Part shown: positions 1 through 9,852 of the stretch, piece by piece
How the letters are laid out: every line of letters starts with the position of its first letter
How positions within the stretch are numbered: the first letter of the stretch is position 1
Notes under the pieces: model-generated
Seen by the model: the letters and a program-made list of their open reading frames with translations, nothing else
Told to the model about the DNA's origin: nothing
Database searches by the model: none
Source: CAZPQV01 sp964588705
Lineage (GTDB): Bacteria > Bacteroidota > Bacteroidia > Flavobacteriales > Weeksellaceae
Length of the DNA: 23,335 bases
NCBI GenBank assembly: GCA_964588705.1
Contig: CAZPQV010000030.1
Location: 1 to 23,335, forward strand
Direction of reading: 5' to 3'
Position numbers and translations under genes: made by a program

Positions 1-1491
1 AAAAAAGTAGGAGTTGTTTTTGCAACTTCGGGGCCGGGAGCAACTAATCTCATCACTGGTTTGGCAGATGCGATGATAGATTCCACGCCTTTGGTGTGCA
101 TCACAGGTCAGGCTGCATCGCCATTGTTGGGAACAGATGCTTTTCAGGAAACCGATGTCATCGGAATCTCTATGCCTGTAACGAAGTGGAATTGTCAGGT
201 TACGAAAGCAGAAAATATCGCAGAAACCTTGGCAAAAGCGTTTTTCATTGCACAATCGGGTCGTCCTGGTCCTGTGGTGGTGGACATTACCAAAGATGCA
301 CAATTTGAGTTGGTGGACTTTCACTACGAAAAATGTAAGACGATACGAAGTTATCAGCCAAAACCACAACTCAATTTGGAACAAGTAAAAGCAGCCGCAG
401 AATTGTTGAACAAGGCAAAAAAACCAATGTTGATTGTGGGGCAAGGCGTGATGCTTTCCGGTGCAGAAAAAGCATTGTTAGAATTTGCCGAAAAGACAGG
501 AATACCTGTTGCTTCTACGCTTTTGGGATTGGGTGTTTTTTCCGGAAATCATAATCAATTTGTAGGTATGGTGGGAATGCACGGCAATTACGCACCCAAT
601 GTAAAGACCAACGAATGTGATGTGCTGATGACCGTAGGAATGCGTTTTGACGACCGGGTAACAGGCGATGTTTCCAAGTATGCCCGACAAGCAAAAATCA
701 TCCACGTAGAATTAGATGCAGCGGAAATCAATAAAATCATCAAAGCCGATGTGCCGGTTTGGGCAGATGCCAAAGAAGCCTTGGAAGCCTTGACAACATT
801 GGTTGAAGCAAAAAAATATGACACTTGGCTGAATGAATTTAAAGAAGCTAAAGCGAAAGAAAATCAAGTGTTGTTAGAAAATAGAGCGAAAGATTTTCCA
901 GAGCAAATGACAATGGATGAGGTGCTGAGTTTACTTTCTGATTTGACCAAAGGTGAAGCGATTGTAGTAACAGATGTTGGGCAACATCAAATGATGGCTG
1001 CACAATTTTACGAATACAATCAAACCAAAAGCAATGTTACTTCCGGTGGTTTGGGAACGATGGGATTTGCTTTACCTGCGGCAATGGGTGCAAAAATGGC
1101 GAATCCCGAAAAACAAGTGGTAGCGGTAATTGGCGATGGCGGTTTCCAAATGACCTTACAAGAGTTGGGAACTATAATGCAAAATAATATCGGAGTGAAA
1201 ATCATCATCTTGAACAACGGTTTTTTGGGAATGGTGCGTCAGTGGCAACAACTATTCTTTGAAAAACGCTATTCTTTTACCGAAATACAAAGCCCGGATT
1301 TTGTAGCACTTGCCAATTCTTACGGAATAAAAGGGCAGAAAGTTTCACAGAAAACAGATTTGAAATCGGCATTGAAAGAACTGTTGAATAGTGATTCTGC
1401 TTATCTCTTGGAAGTGAAAGTTGCCAAAGAAGACAATGTTTTCCCGATGGTGCCCACAGGTGCTTCGGTTTCAGAAGTCCGTTTACAATAA
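1..1491 (+). CDS. ilvB: Acetolactate synthase large subunit (5'-truncated by window edge)
   Basis: Catalytic subunit of acetolactate (acetohydroxyacid) synthase, the ThDP/FAD/Mg enzyme that condenses two pyruvates, or pyruvate with 2-oxobutyrate, in the first common step of Val/Leu/Ile synthesis. The frame is open from base 1, and the first codons already read the conserved ATSGPGATN stretch. The true start and roughly the first 70 residues, including the catalytic ThDP-activating Glu, therefore lie outside the window; the TTG at 61 is internal. Of the 496 residues visible, the first ~100 are the end of the Pyr domain, the centre is the TPP-enzyme middle domain, and the C-terminal third is the PP domain. 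Its Mg/ThDP motif is GDG at residues 378-380, followed by NN at 405-406 and GMVRQWQ. The stop is 17 bases before ilvN, and ilvN-ilvC-ilvA follow as one operon. Confidence 0.95.
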   Translation, partial: KKVGVVFATSGPGATNLITGLADAMIDSTPLVCITGQAASPLLGTDAFQETDVIGISMPVTKWNCQVTKAENIAETLAKAFFIAQSGRPGPVVVDITKDAQFELVDFHYEKCKTIRSYQPKPQLNLEQVKAAAELLNKAKKPMLIVGQGVMLSGAEKALLEFAEKTGIPVASTLLGLGVFSGNHNQFVGMVGMHGNYAPNVKTNECDVLMTVGMRFDDRVTGDVSKYARQAKIIHVELDAAEINKIIKADVPVWADAKEALEALTTLVEAKKYDTWLNEFKEAKAKENQVLLENRAKDFPEQMTMDEVLSLLSDLTKGEAIVVTDVGQHQMMAAQFYEYNQTKSNVTSGGLGTMGFALPAAMGAKMANPEKQVVAVIGDGGFQMTLQELGTIMQNNIGVKIIILNNGFLGMVRQWQQLFFEKRYSFTEIQSPDFVALANSYGIKGQKVSQKTDLKSALKELLNSDSAYLLEVKVAKEDNVFPMVPTGASVSEVRLQ

Positions 1492-1508
1492 TTATAAAAA
1501 TAGAAAAA

Positions 1509-2129
1509 ATGGAAAATTTAGAAAAAACATTTACGGTATCCATATACACCGAAAACACAATCGGAATGCTCAACCGCATCACTATAATTTTTACGAGAAG
1601 GCATTTGAATATCGACAGCATCACCGCATCGGAAACGGAAGTGAAAAATGTACATCGCTACACCATTGTTTTGCGAACGACCAAAGAACAAATCGACAAG
1701 GTTTTAGGGCAAATTGAAAAACTAGTAGAAGTCTTGAAAGCCTTTGCTCACGAAGATAAAGATGTCGTTCATCAAGAAATTGCTCTGTACAAAATCAAAA
1801 CTAGCAATCTTTCTAATGTTGATGTGGAGCAGGTTATTCGGGAAAATTATGCGAAAGTGCTTTCGGTAGATTCGCAGTTTATCGTCATCGAAAAAACGGG
1901 ACACAAATCGGAAACACAGGCATTGTTCGACAAATTAAAACCTTTCGGTGTATTGGAATTTGCCCGTTCGGGAAGAGTGGCAGTAACCAAAACGATGAAA
2001 GGATTGAGTACCTATTTAAAAGAATTAAAATTAAAAAAAAAAAAAGAAAAAATAAAAAAAGATGGCAAAATTAAATTTCGGCGGCGTAGTAGAAAATGTT
2101 GTTACCCGCGAAGAGTTCGACTTAAATAA
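1509..2129 (+). CDS. ilvN: Acetolactate synthase small (regulatory) subunit, probable 3' frameshift in a poly-A run
   Basis: Regulatory subunit that binds and activates IlvB and normally mediates valine feedback. Residues ~6-80 form an N-terminal ACT domain (TVSIYTENTIGMLNRIT, then NIDSITAS); residues ~85-165 match the C-terminal ALS_ss domain (FVIEKTGHKSETQALFDKL, ARSGRVAV). Similarity ends at about residue 175. The frame then runs through a Lys-rich stretch encoded by A-runs and an unrelated basic tail, giving 206 residues and a 68-base overlap with ilvC; family members are usually near 160-185 residues. Removing one base from the A13 run at 2033-2045 would put a TAA at 2053-2055, just before the ilvC ATG, so the natural end is probably 2055. 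Start ATG 1509 has an A-rich leader. Function is certain; the 3' end is not. Confidence 0.9.
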   Translation: MENLEKTFTVSIYTENTIGMLNRITIIFTRRHLNIDSITASETEVKNVHRYTIVLRTTKEQIDKVLGQIEKLVEVLKAFAHEDKDVVHQEIALYKIKTSNLSNVDVEQVIRENYAKVLSVDSQFIVIEKTGHKSETQALFDKLKPFGVLEFARSGRVAVTKTMKGLSTYLKELKLKKKKEKIKKDGKIKFRRRSRKCCYPRRVRLK

Positions 2130-3105
2130 AGCAAAAGAAGTATTAAAAAATGAAACACTTGCGGTTTTGGGTTATGGCGTTCAAGGTCCGGGACAAGCAT
2201 TAAATTTAAAAGACAATGGCTTCAACGTAATCGTGGGTCAGAGAAAAGGAAGTGCCACTTGGCAAAAAGCATTGAACGATGGGTGGGAAGAAGGAAAAAC
2301 ACTTTTCGATTTAGAAGAAGCTTGCGAAAAAGGAACAGTATTGATGAATTTACTTTCCGATGCCGGACAAATACAGGCTTGGCCAACGGTAGAAAAGCAT
2401 TTGACCAAAGGAAAAACCTTGTATTTCTCCCACGGATTTGGTGTTACTTTTCACGAAAAAACAGGCATCGTTCCGCCCAAAGAAGTCGATGTGGTGTTGG
2501 TTGCTCCTAAAGGTTCGGGGACATCGTTGCGAACACTTTTTAAAGAAGGCAGCGGACTTAATTCCAGTTATGCGGTAGAGCAAGATGCGAGCGGAAAAGC
2601 ATTGGAAAAAGTATTGGCATTGGGCATCGGAATTGGTTCGGGTTATTTGTTTGAAACTTCTTTTCAAAAGGAAGTCTATAGCGATTTAACAGGCGAAAGA
2701 GGTGTTTTGATGGGTGCTATCGCAGGCGTTTTTGAAGCACAGTACAATGTGCTGCGTCAGCGTGGACATTCACCGAGCGAAGCATTTAACGAAACCGTGG
2801 AAGAACTCACTCAAAGTTTAATGCCTTTGGTAGCTGAAAACGGTATGGATTGGATGTTTGCCAATTGTTCCACAACGGCACAAAGAGGTGCTTTGGATTG
2901 GAAAGGGAAATTCAGAGATGCAACCGAGCCGGTTTTCAATGAATTGTACGACAGTGTGGTTTCGGGCAATGAAGCCGAAGTGGTCATCAAAGCCAATTCC
3001 AAACCCGATTACCGGGAAAAATTAACCGATGAATTAAAAGAAATCCAAGAAAGTGAACTTTGGGCAACCGGTGCGCAAGTACGAAAATTAAGACCTTCAA
3101 AATAA
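2062..3105 (+). CDS. ilvC: Ketol-acid reductoisomerase (short, class I length)
   Basis: NADPH-dependent enzyme converting acetolactate or acetohydroxybutyrate to the 2,3-dihydroxy acids, the second step of Val/Ile synthesis; cytoplasmic. At 347 residues it has the short class I length, not the ~490-residue class II length of E. coli. The Rossmann motif is GYGVQG at 37-42, followed by a beta2 loop with Arg61/Lys62/Ser64 that suggests NADP preference. The conserved HGF is at 124-126. The Mg/catalytic carboxylates are Asp208 and Glu212 in SDLTGERGVL, with further acids in ETVEEL (244-249). The ATG follows an A-run that could serve as a weak leader. ilvN reads into it from another frame because of the poly-A problem upstream. 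Its TAA overlaps the ilvA start by one base, suggesting coupled translation. Confidence 0.95.
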   Translation: MAKLNFGGVVENVVTREEFDLNKAKEVLKNETLAVLGYGVQGPGQALNLKDNGFNVIVGQRKGSATWQKALNDGWEEGKTLFDLEEACEKGTVLMNLLSDAGQIQAWPTVEKHLTKGKTLYFSHGFGVTFHEKTGIVPPKEVDVVLVAPKGSGTSLRTLFKEGSGLNSSYAVEQDASGKALEKVLALGIGIGSGYLFETSFQKEVYSDLTGERGVLMGAIAGVFEAQYNVLRQRGHSPSEAFNETVEELTQSLMPLVAENGMDWMFANCSTTAQRGALDWKGKFRDATEPVFNELYDSVVSGNEAEVVIKANSKPDYREKLTDELKEIQESELWATGAQVRKLRPSK

Positions 3106-4349
3106 TGATGAATTTAAAGAAAATACAAGAAGCTGCACTGAATTTAAAAGGCGTTGCTACGGAAACTCCGTTAATGAAAAACGAAAATCTGAGCGAGCAT
3201 TTCACTGCTCAGGTTTTTTTAAAACGAGAAGATTTGCAACCTGTACGTTCCTACAAATTACGAGGAGCATACAACAAAATCAGCAGTTTGACCGAAACTG
3301 AAACTGCCAACGGCATTGTGTGTGCGAGTGCCGGAAATCATGCGCAAGGCGTGGCGTATGCCTGCAAAAAACTCCAACTGAAAGCAACGATTTTTATGCC
3401 ACTTACGACACCTGCACAAAAAATAAAACAAGTGAAATTGTTTGGCAAAGAATGGGTAGAAGTAGTGCTGAAAGGCGATACTTATGATGATGCTTTTGCC
3501 GAATCGCAACTTTTTTGCGCTGAACATAACGCAACCTTTATTCATCCTTTTGATGATGAAAAAGTCATTGCCGGACAAGGAACGGTTGGATTAGAAGTAT
3601 TGCAACAAACCCAACAAGCAATTGATTATCTGTTTTTCCCAGTCGGTGGCGGCGGATTAGCTTCAGGTGTAGCTTCGGTTTTCAAACAGTTGAGTCCGAA
3701 TACCAAATTAATTGGCGTGGAACCAGAAGGAGCGGTTTCGATGAAAACATCTATAAAAAATGGTCAGAATACCACCTTGGAACACATCGACAAATTTGTG
3801 GACGGTGCTGCGGTAAAACGTGTGGGCGACAAAACGTTTGAAATCTGCAAAGAGCTTTTGGACGACATCGTTGTCGTTCCCGAAGGGAAAGTTTGCACCA
3901 CCATATTGCAGTTGTACAACGAAGAAGCCGTTGTAGTAGAACCAGCAGGAGCATTGAGCATCGCTGCATTGGATTTTATGAAAGATAAAATCGCCGGAAA
4001 ATCGGTTGTCTGCATCGTAAGCGGCAGCAACAACGACATCACCCGCACGGAAGAAATCAAGGAACGTTCCTTATTGTATGAGGGATTGAAACATTATTTC
4101 TTGGTCAATTTTTCACAACGCCCGGGTGCATTGAAAGAATTTGTCAATGATGTTTTGGGCAAAGATGATGACATCACTTATTTCCAATTTACCAAGAAGA
4201 ATAACCGTGAAGAAGGTCCGGCAGTGGTTGGAATTGAGTTGAAATGCAAAAGGGATTTGGACTTAATCGAACAGCGTTTGCAAAACAAGAAAATCAATTT
4301 TCAGCATTTGAATGCTCATCGGGATTTATTTACGCATTTGGTGTTTTAG
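3105..4349 (+). CDS. ilvA: Threonine ammonia-lyase (threonine dehydratase), biosynthetic
   Basis: PLP enzyme deaminating threonine to 2-oxobutyrate, the committed isoleucine step that feeds IlvB. Read from ATG 3105 (TAATG overlap with ilvC; a second ATG at 3108 is equally possible) it has 414 residues. The PLP lysine is Lys51 in VRSYKLRGAY. The substrate/phosphate loops SAGNH (75-79) and the Gly-rich PVGGGG (179-184) are present. The C-terminal ~90 residues (HYFLVNFSQRPGALKEF onward) form a single ACT-like regulatory domain. This makes it the short-regulatory-domain form, consistent with allosteric control by isoleucine. An in-frame extension to 3060 would run inside ilvC and has no family support. 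It is the last gene of the ilv operon; a hairpin plus T-run overlaps its stop. Confidence 0.95.
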   Translation: MMNLKKIQEAALNLKGVATETPLMKNENLSEHFTAQVFLKREDLQPVRSYKLRGAYNKISSLTETETANGIVCASAGNHAQGVAYACKKLQLKATIFMPLTTPAQKIKQVKLFGKEWVEVVLKGDTYDDAFAESQLFCAEHNATFIHPFDDEKVIAGQGTVGLEVLQQTQQAIDYLFFPVGGGGLASGVASVFKQLSPNTKLIGVEPEGAVSMKTSIKNGQNTTLEHIDKFVDGAAVKRVGDKTFEICKELLDDIVVVPEGKVCTTILQLYNEEAVVVEPAGALSIAALDFMKDKIAGKSVVCIVSGSNNDITRTEEIKERSLLYEGLKHYFLVNFSQRPGALKEFVNDVLGKDDDITYFQFTKKNNREEGPAVVGIELKCKRDLDLIEQRLQNKKINFQHLNAHRDLFTHLVF

Positions 4350-4365
4350 TTGGTTTCAACTTTTT
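4348..4365 (+). terminator. Rho-independent terminator of the ilv operon
   Basis: A short hairpin AGTTG-GTTT-CAACT (4348-4361) is followed at once by TTTT. It begins on the last two bases of the ilvA stop codon. The stem is only 5 bp, so it may be weak, but position and T-run fit an operon end. Both strand sequence and context support it; I did not compute a folding energy. Confidence 0.5.
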
Positions 4366-4547
4366 GCTGACGATTTACATTATTACTATTTTAAGTTTAC
4401 TCCTAAAATTAATTTAATTAAAATGAACAAGTAAAAGCAGAAAATATTGTGATTTTAAAATGAACGTTATAAATTTTTAATGTCTGTTTTTAAAAAAAGT
4501 TAATAAAGAAGTATATTTACAAAAATAACTACTCTTTAAAATAAGAT

Positions 4548-7500
4548 TTGAAAACAATAGCGGCCTACTTATTCATCTTATTTTTTTACTCCAATAATTT
4601 TTGGAGTCAATCGCAAATTGCATTTCGTCAGCTATCAGTAAAAAACGGATTATCTCAAAATAGTGTAATTGATATTGCACAAGATAGTACAGGATTTCTT
4701 TGGTTTGCAACCCAAGATGGACTCAATAAATATGATGGCAAAACTTTTGAAAAATTTGATTTAGTTTTTGAAGATATAACAAATCATTCTTATAATCAGC
4801 TTGGAAAAGTTTATATAGATAAACAAAAAACAATATGGGCTATTACAATCGATAGAAGATTGATGCGCTAGAAAGAACAAAAAAATAAATTTGAAAAATT
4901 TAAAGAGTTTCCTGATGTTAGTTATATATATCAAGATTCAAATTTAAACTTTTGGATAGGTACTTACAGTAAAGGGTTATACTTTTTATCAAATAATAAA
5001 ACATATTCTATACTTAGTCATAAAGAATCAGCTGCCATAAAAAAAATAATTGAAGATACTAATAAAAATATTTGGATAGCTTCAGATAAGAAATTGATAG
5101 CTATTAACTTAAAGAATAAAAATGTCACTTATCATTATCCTTCTGGTATAGGTAATAAGGCTAATCTTAGCTACAGCGATATCATCCTGTTAAAAAATAA
5201 AAAACTTTTAATTGGAACGTTTGGTAATGGATTATATAGTAAAGATGAAAACAATAAATTTACAAAAATTGAGTTAACAAACCTTCCAAATGATATTTCA
5301 ATTTATTCGTTACTCGAAGATTCTAACAGTAGAATTTGGATAGGAACTTATGGCAAGGGAGCTTACAAAATAAACAAAGACCGCGAAGTTGAACATTTTA
5401 CTACCGAACTAAATAATCCGAGGTCATTACATTATAACGATGTATTGAAAATTTATGAGGATAAAACAGGTGTTATTTGGTTTGGTACAGATGGTGGTGG
5501 CGCGAGTTATTATGATGAATACCTCAATAAGTTTAATTTTGTTACAAATAATTTAGTGCCAGATAATGTTTCTGTAGAAGTAATAAGGGCTATTGCAGAA
5601 GATGAAGAAAACATTTGGATAGGAACAAGTGGAAAAGGATTAACCAAGTTTAATGGAAAATCAAAATCATGGAAAACTTATAAAACGGATAATAGTAGTT
5701 TGACCACTAATCGAATTATGAGTTTGAAACAAATCAAACAAGGAGTAATTATAGGAACTCAAGAAGGAGGTCTTTATTTATATAATGACAATTTTATAAA
5801 ACCTCTTGATAACACTATCACAAAACATCAAAAATTCAAAACAATTTGGACAATTAAACAAGCTCCTAATGAAAGTATTTGGTTAGGTACTAGAGATTTT
5901 GGTCTTGTACATTACAATATTGAAAGTGGCGTAATAAAAAACTTCTACAAAAACAATTCAAAAGATTTTCCAGTTAAAAGTGTTAGATCTTTAGAATTTG
6001 AAGATACAACAAAACTTTGGATTGGCACGGATAATAAGGGCGTTTTTGAGTTCAATTTAAATAACGAAAAATTCATTCAAAATCAAGCGCTAAAGATAAA
6101 CAGTCAAATTAAGTGCCTTTTTTTTGATAAGAGCTCAAAAATACTTTGGATAGGTACAAATGGTAAAGGAATCTTTGCCTATAATACGGAAAACAAAAAA
6201 ATAAAACAATACACACAATCAGATGGGTTAGCTAATAATGTTATCTATGGAATTCTGCAAGATAACTATGGTAAATTGTGGTTAAGTTCAAATAAAGGAA
6301 TTATTGAGTTAATTCCTGAAACAGATTTTGATAAACAACCTAAAATAACCAACTATAATAACTATGATGGGTTAGCTACAGAGTTCAATACCGGAGCTTA
6401 TTTCAAATCTAAAAAAGGAATACTATATTTTGGTGGTCTTGATGGTTTATATTGGTTTAATCCAAATGAAATAAAAGAAAATTATAAACTGCCTGAAACG
6501 ATTATAACAAAAATTGAGATATATGACGAAAAAATTCCGTTAAAAAATAATGCAAACTTAAGTCATAACCAAAATACCATTTCATTTGCTTTTGCAAATT
6601 TACAATTTTCGTTGCCCGAAAAAAACTTATACCAATACAAACTAGAAGGGTACGATGAAGATTGGGTTTTCTCCGAAAATAGAACATTTGCTCGCTATTC
6701 AAAATTACCACCTGGAAAATATAGTTTTTTAGTAAAGTCTAGCAATTATGATGGAATTTGGAACAATACTCCAGCTCAATACGATTTTGTAATAAATAAA
6801 CCTTGGTATTTGTCTAATGTTGCAATTATTATTTATTTTTTACTTTTCATAATCCTATTGTATTACATTTTAAAATATTTTGAATGGAAATGGAAAATGG
6901 AAATGGAGTTAAAACTCGAAAAGGAAGAAGCTACTAGATTTAAAGAACTAAATGATTATAAATCCAAGCTTTATTCAAATATTTCTCATGAGTTTAGAAC
7001 ACCTTTAACTCTTATTAATAGTAGTGTTATAAATGAAATTGAAAAAAACACACAGAAAAACAATGAAAATTTAAATAGTGTTTATAGAAATACCAACAGG
7101 ATGATTAATCTTGTTGATCAAATGCTTGAGTTAACAAAACTTGACGCTGGTACCATGAAAGTTAATGAACAACCAATTCAAATTGGTTATTTTTTACAAA
7201 TGATAATTGATAACTATTTAGGTTTGTTAAAAAGTGAAAAATTAACTTTGAAAACCATTATTCCTGAAAATGTTGAAATTATTTCCGACCCTGATTTTTT
7301 GGAAAAAATTATAAACAACCTATTTTCTAATGTAATAAAATATGCCCCAAAAGAGACAAACGTAGAGTTTATAAGTTTACTATCAGAGGATGAAATTAAA
7401 ATAGAAATTACAAATAATATAAAAAAAATTCCGTCTAAAAATCCTTCAAAATTATTCAATCGTTTTTACAGATATGATTCAGAAATAGATGGTACAGGAA

Positions 7501-8426
7501 TTGGCTTGTCTTTAGTAAAAGAATTAACAGAACTTCTCAATGGAAATGTTAATGTAGCATATATCGACAACAATTCAAAAATAAGATTTTCTATTAACAT
7601 ACCTATTAAAATAAACAAAACAAGCTTAAATCAAGAGAATAATAAGGATGAAAATCAAGAGACTATTCATCAAGAAAAGCCACAATTGCTTATTGTAGAA
7701 GATAATAACGAAATTAGAGCACATGTAATCAATATATTTCAAGATAAATACACTATAATAGAAGCTAAAGACGGACAAGAGGGTATTAATAAAGCAATAA
7801 ATTTAATACCCGATGTTATTATTTCGGATGTTATAATGCCTTTTAAAACAGGTATTGAATTATGTGAAACAGTGAAAAATGACGAAAAAACATCACACAT
7901 TCCTATCATTATTCTAACAGGAAAATCAGGTACAATTAACGAAACAATTGGATTGAAGAATGGCGCTGATGAATACATAACAAAACCTTTTAATCCAATT
8001 ATTCTGAAATTAAAAGTAGACAACTTAATAAATTCGAGAAAAAAGCTCCAAGAAAAATATAGCTCAGGAGAAATAATTAAACTGAAAGAGATTGCATACA
8101 CTACAACTGATGAAAAATTTATAAGTAAGTTACAGGAAATTTTAGAACAAAATATAACAGATTCAGATTTTTCAGCTGAAAAATTTGCAGATGCTTTAGC
8201 AATGAGTAGAATGCAATTACATCGAAAAATAACAGCATTAACAGGTCAAAGCACAACAGCTTTTATAAGAATTGAAAGATTAAAGTTAGCTAAAAAATTG
8301 CTTGACAATAAAAATATTACGGTTGCAGAAACAGCCTATGCAACGGGCTTTAATACACCTTCTTATTTTATAAAATGCTATAAAGAAGTTTACGGATACA
8401 CGCCAAAAGACTCTGAAAATAAATAG
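4548..8426 (+). pseudogene. Hybrid two-component sensor kinase/AraC regulator (HTCS) with one in-frame TAG
   Basis: One-protein two-component system that senses a ligand in the periplasm and binds DNA through its cytoplasmic end. TTG 4548 is the only usable start (TAA just upstream) and gives a signal peptide. The frame then stays open for 1292 codons except for TAG at 4869-4871 (codon 108); both sides are in the same frame. By eye there are 14 Reg_prop blades of the WIGTxGKGL type (two seven-bladed propellers), a Y_Y_Y domain (~687-752) and a membrane segment (~756-774). Next come HisKA with phospho-acceptor His814 (SHEFRTP), an HATPase with N-box Asn928, a receiver domain with Asp1094 and Lys1146, and an AraC helix-turn-helix (~1189-1290). 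The HATPase G1 box reads TNNIKKI, without the usual Asp. No SusC/D genes are nearby. Functional if the TAG is a sequence error or suppressed; otherwise broken. Confidence 0.9.
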
Positions 8427-8450
8427 TTTACGGGTTTTGTTACATTTGTA

Positions 8451-8480
8451 GTATCTATTGTTACATATCAGATACCTTTT
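8451..8480 (+). terminator. Possible weak terminator after the HTCS gene
   Basis: GTATCT (8451-8456) pairs with AGATAC (8470-8475) across a 13-base loop and is followed by CCTTTT. It lies in the 116-base gap between the HTCS gene and the OmpA-domain gene. TACATTTG at 8441-8448 also matches the Bacteroidota -7 consensus TAnnTTTG, without a clear -33 TTG. Both signals are short and could be chance in AT-rich DNA. Confidence 0.25.
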
Positions 8481-8542
8481 TAAAATTGAACGACTGAAAT
8501 TTGTGAAAAAATTAATAGTCAAACAATTTTAAAACAGGTATT

Positions 8543-9832
8543 ATGAATTTTACAAAGTACTTTATTGGAGTTTTTCTTTTGGTTAATTCCATTCCGTCTA
8601 ATGCGCAATTACTAAAAAAAATAAAAAAAACCGTTGAAAAAACTGTTGAGCAAACGGTATTAAATAAATCGGAAGAAATTGCTCAAAAAGAAACGTCTAG
8701 TATAATTGATACGGTTTATGATAATGCAAAGAAGCCTAGAAATTCAAAAAAAGAAATTTCAAAAAAAGAAAACCAAGTTTTTGAAACGGAAGAAAATGTA
8801 AATCATGACGCTTTAAACTCTTTTGGTGTTTATAAAAAATTCACTTTTGAACCAGGTCATAAAACCTTGTTTTTTGATAATTTTTATGATGAAAATCTAG
8901 GAGATTTTCCTTCAAAATGGGAAACAGCAGGAAACGGAGAAATAGTGGCTTTAAATGATGGCGATAGTAAATGGCTCTCCTTATTACGGAGATCAGGATA
9001 TTACCCCACAATAGATACTAAAGAATTACCCGAAAATTATACCATTGAATTTGATTTAATAACTAACGGTTATTTAAAAGGAAATGCAATGAGTAAAATA
9101 TATTTCGCCTTTTTACCTAAAAAATCATACTCAATGGGTGCCGCTGGTAGCGTAGCTTCAGTTGAAATCGTATTAACAGAATACTTTAAAGTTGCAAAAG
9201 TAGAAAATTTTGGGAATGAAGCCCCAATAAGAGTTGTTAATACAATAGATCGAAATAGAACTGATATTTTAAACGATAAAATTCACATTTCTATAGCTGT
9301 AAATGGTAAAAGATTAAGAATGTGGATTAACGAAGAAAAATATGTCGATTCACCAAATATTTTGCAAGGAAGGTTAGGGAAACATTTTTTAATTGAAGCC
9401 TTTAATGTGTTACCCGAAAAAAATCACTTTGTTGGCATAACTAATTTTAGAATAGCCGAAGCAGATGAAGATTTTCGTTCATTATTAAAAAAAGGAAAAT
9501 TCTCAACTACAGGAATTTACTTCAATAGTAATACTTGGCAAGTTAAAAATGAATCTTATGTAATCATTAAAAATATAGCTGAGTTCTTAAAAGAAGACCT
9601 TTCTTTTAAATTAAAAATTATTGGACACACTGATGCCGATGGAAGTGAAGCTGATAATCAAGTACTTTCCGAAAATAGAGCTAAAGCTATAAAACAAATC
9701 CTTGTTGAACAATTTGGTATAGAAGAAAACCGGTTAATAACTGATGGTAAAGGAGAAAAACAACCTGTTGATAATAATACAACGGAACAAGGAAAAGCCA
9801 AAAATAGAAGAGTAGAATTTCTGAAAATATAA
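8543..9832 (+). CDS. OmpA-family envelope protein with a lectin-like middle domain
   Basis: Predicted exported protein of 429 residues anchored to peptidoglycan. Residues 1-21 are a signal peptide ending in NAQ. Residues ~22-85 are a charged, probably helical or coiled-coil linker (KKIKKTVEKTVEQTV). Residues ~105-305 look like a beta-sandwich of the concanavalin/LamG type (FFDNFYDENLGDFPSKWE, IEFDLITNG, NFRIAEADED). Residues ~320-429 are an OmpA C-terminal domain with GHTDADG and NRA; Asp364 and Arg379 are 15 apart, as are the diaminopimelate-binding Asp/Arg of E. coli OmpA. It is first in a run of six co-directional genes with gaps of 20 bases or less. No transmembrane beta-barrel is evident, so it is more likely a periplasmic or outer-membrane-associated anchor than a porin. 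The ligand of the middle domain is unknown. Confidence 0.8.
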   Translation: MNFTKYFIGVFLLVNSIPSNAQLLKKIKKTVEKTVEQTVLNKSEEIAQKETSSIIDTVYDNAKKPRNSKKEISKKENQVFETEENVNHDALNSFGVYKKFTFEPGHKTLFFDNFYDENLGDFPSKWETAGNGEIVALNDGDSKWLSLLRRSGYYPTIDTKELPENYTIEFDLITNGYLKGNAMSKIYFAFLPKKSYSMGAAGSVASVEIVLTEYFKVAKVENFGNEAPIRVVNTIDRNRTDILNDKIHISIAVNGKRLRMWINEEKYVDSPNILQGRLGKHFLIEAFNVLPEKNHFVGITNFRIAEADEDFRSLLKKGKFSTTGIYFNSNTWQVKNESYVIIKNIAEFLKEDLSFKLKIIGHTDADGSEADNQVLSENRAKAIKQILVEQFGIEENRLITDGKGEKQPVDNNTTEQGKAKNRRVEFLKI

Positions 9833-9852
9833 ACTAATAAAATCAATCAATT

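Noticed and set aside
61..1491. ilvB starting at TTG 61
   Set aside because: The frame is open from base 1 and those 20 codons encode conserved ALS sequence; the gene is cut by the window edge.
1277..1624. 115-codon open frame on the - strand opposite ilvB/ilvN
   Set aside because: Antisense to strongly conserved coding sequence, with no family resemblance and no promoter.
4366..4547. Promoter or small RNA in the gap before the HTCS gene
   Set aside because: TATATTTAC near 4511 is close to a -7 box but lacks the final G and a -33 TTG; no stable fold or coding frame was seen.
7739..8101. 120-codon open frame on the - strand opposite the HTCS receiver domain
   Set aside because: Hydrophobic low-information product typical of AT-rich antisense reading; the + strand frame is clearly coding.
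5094..8426. A separate regulator gene beginning at TTG 5094
   Set aside because: The same frame is open back to 4872 with continuing propeller blades, so 5094 is internal to the HTCS gene.
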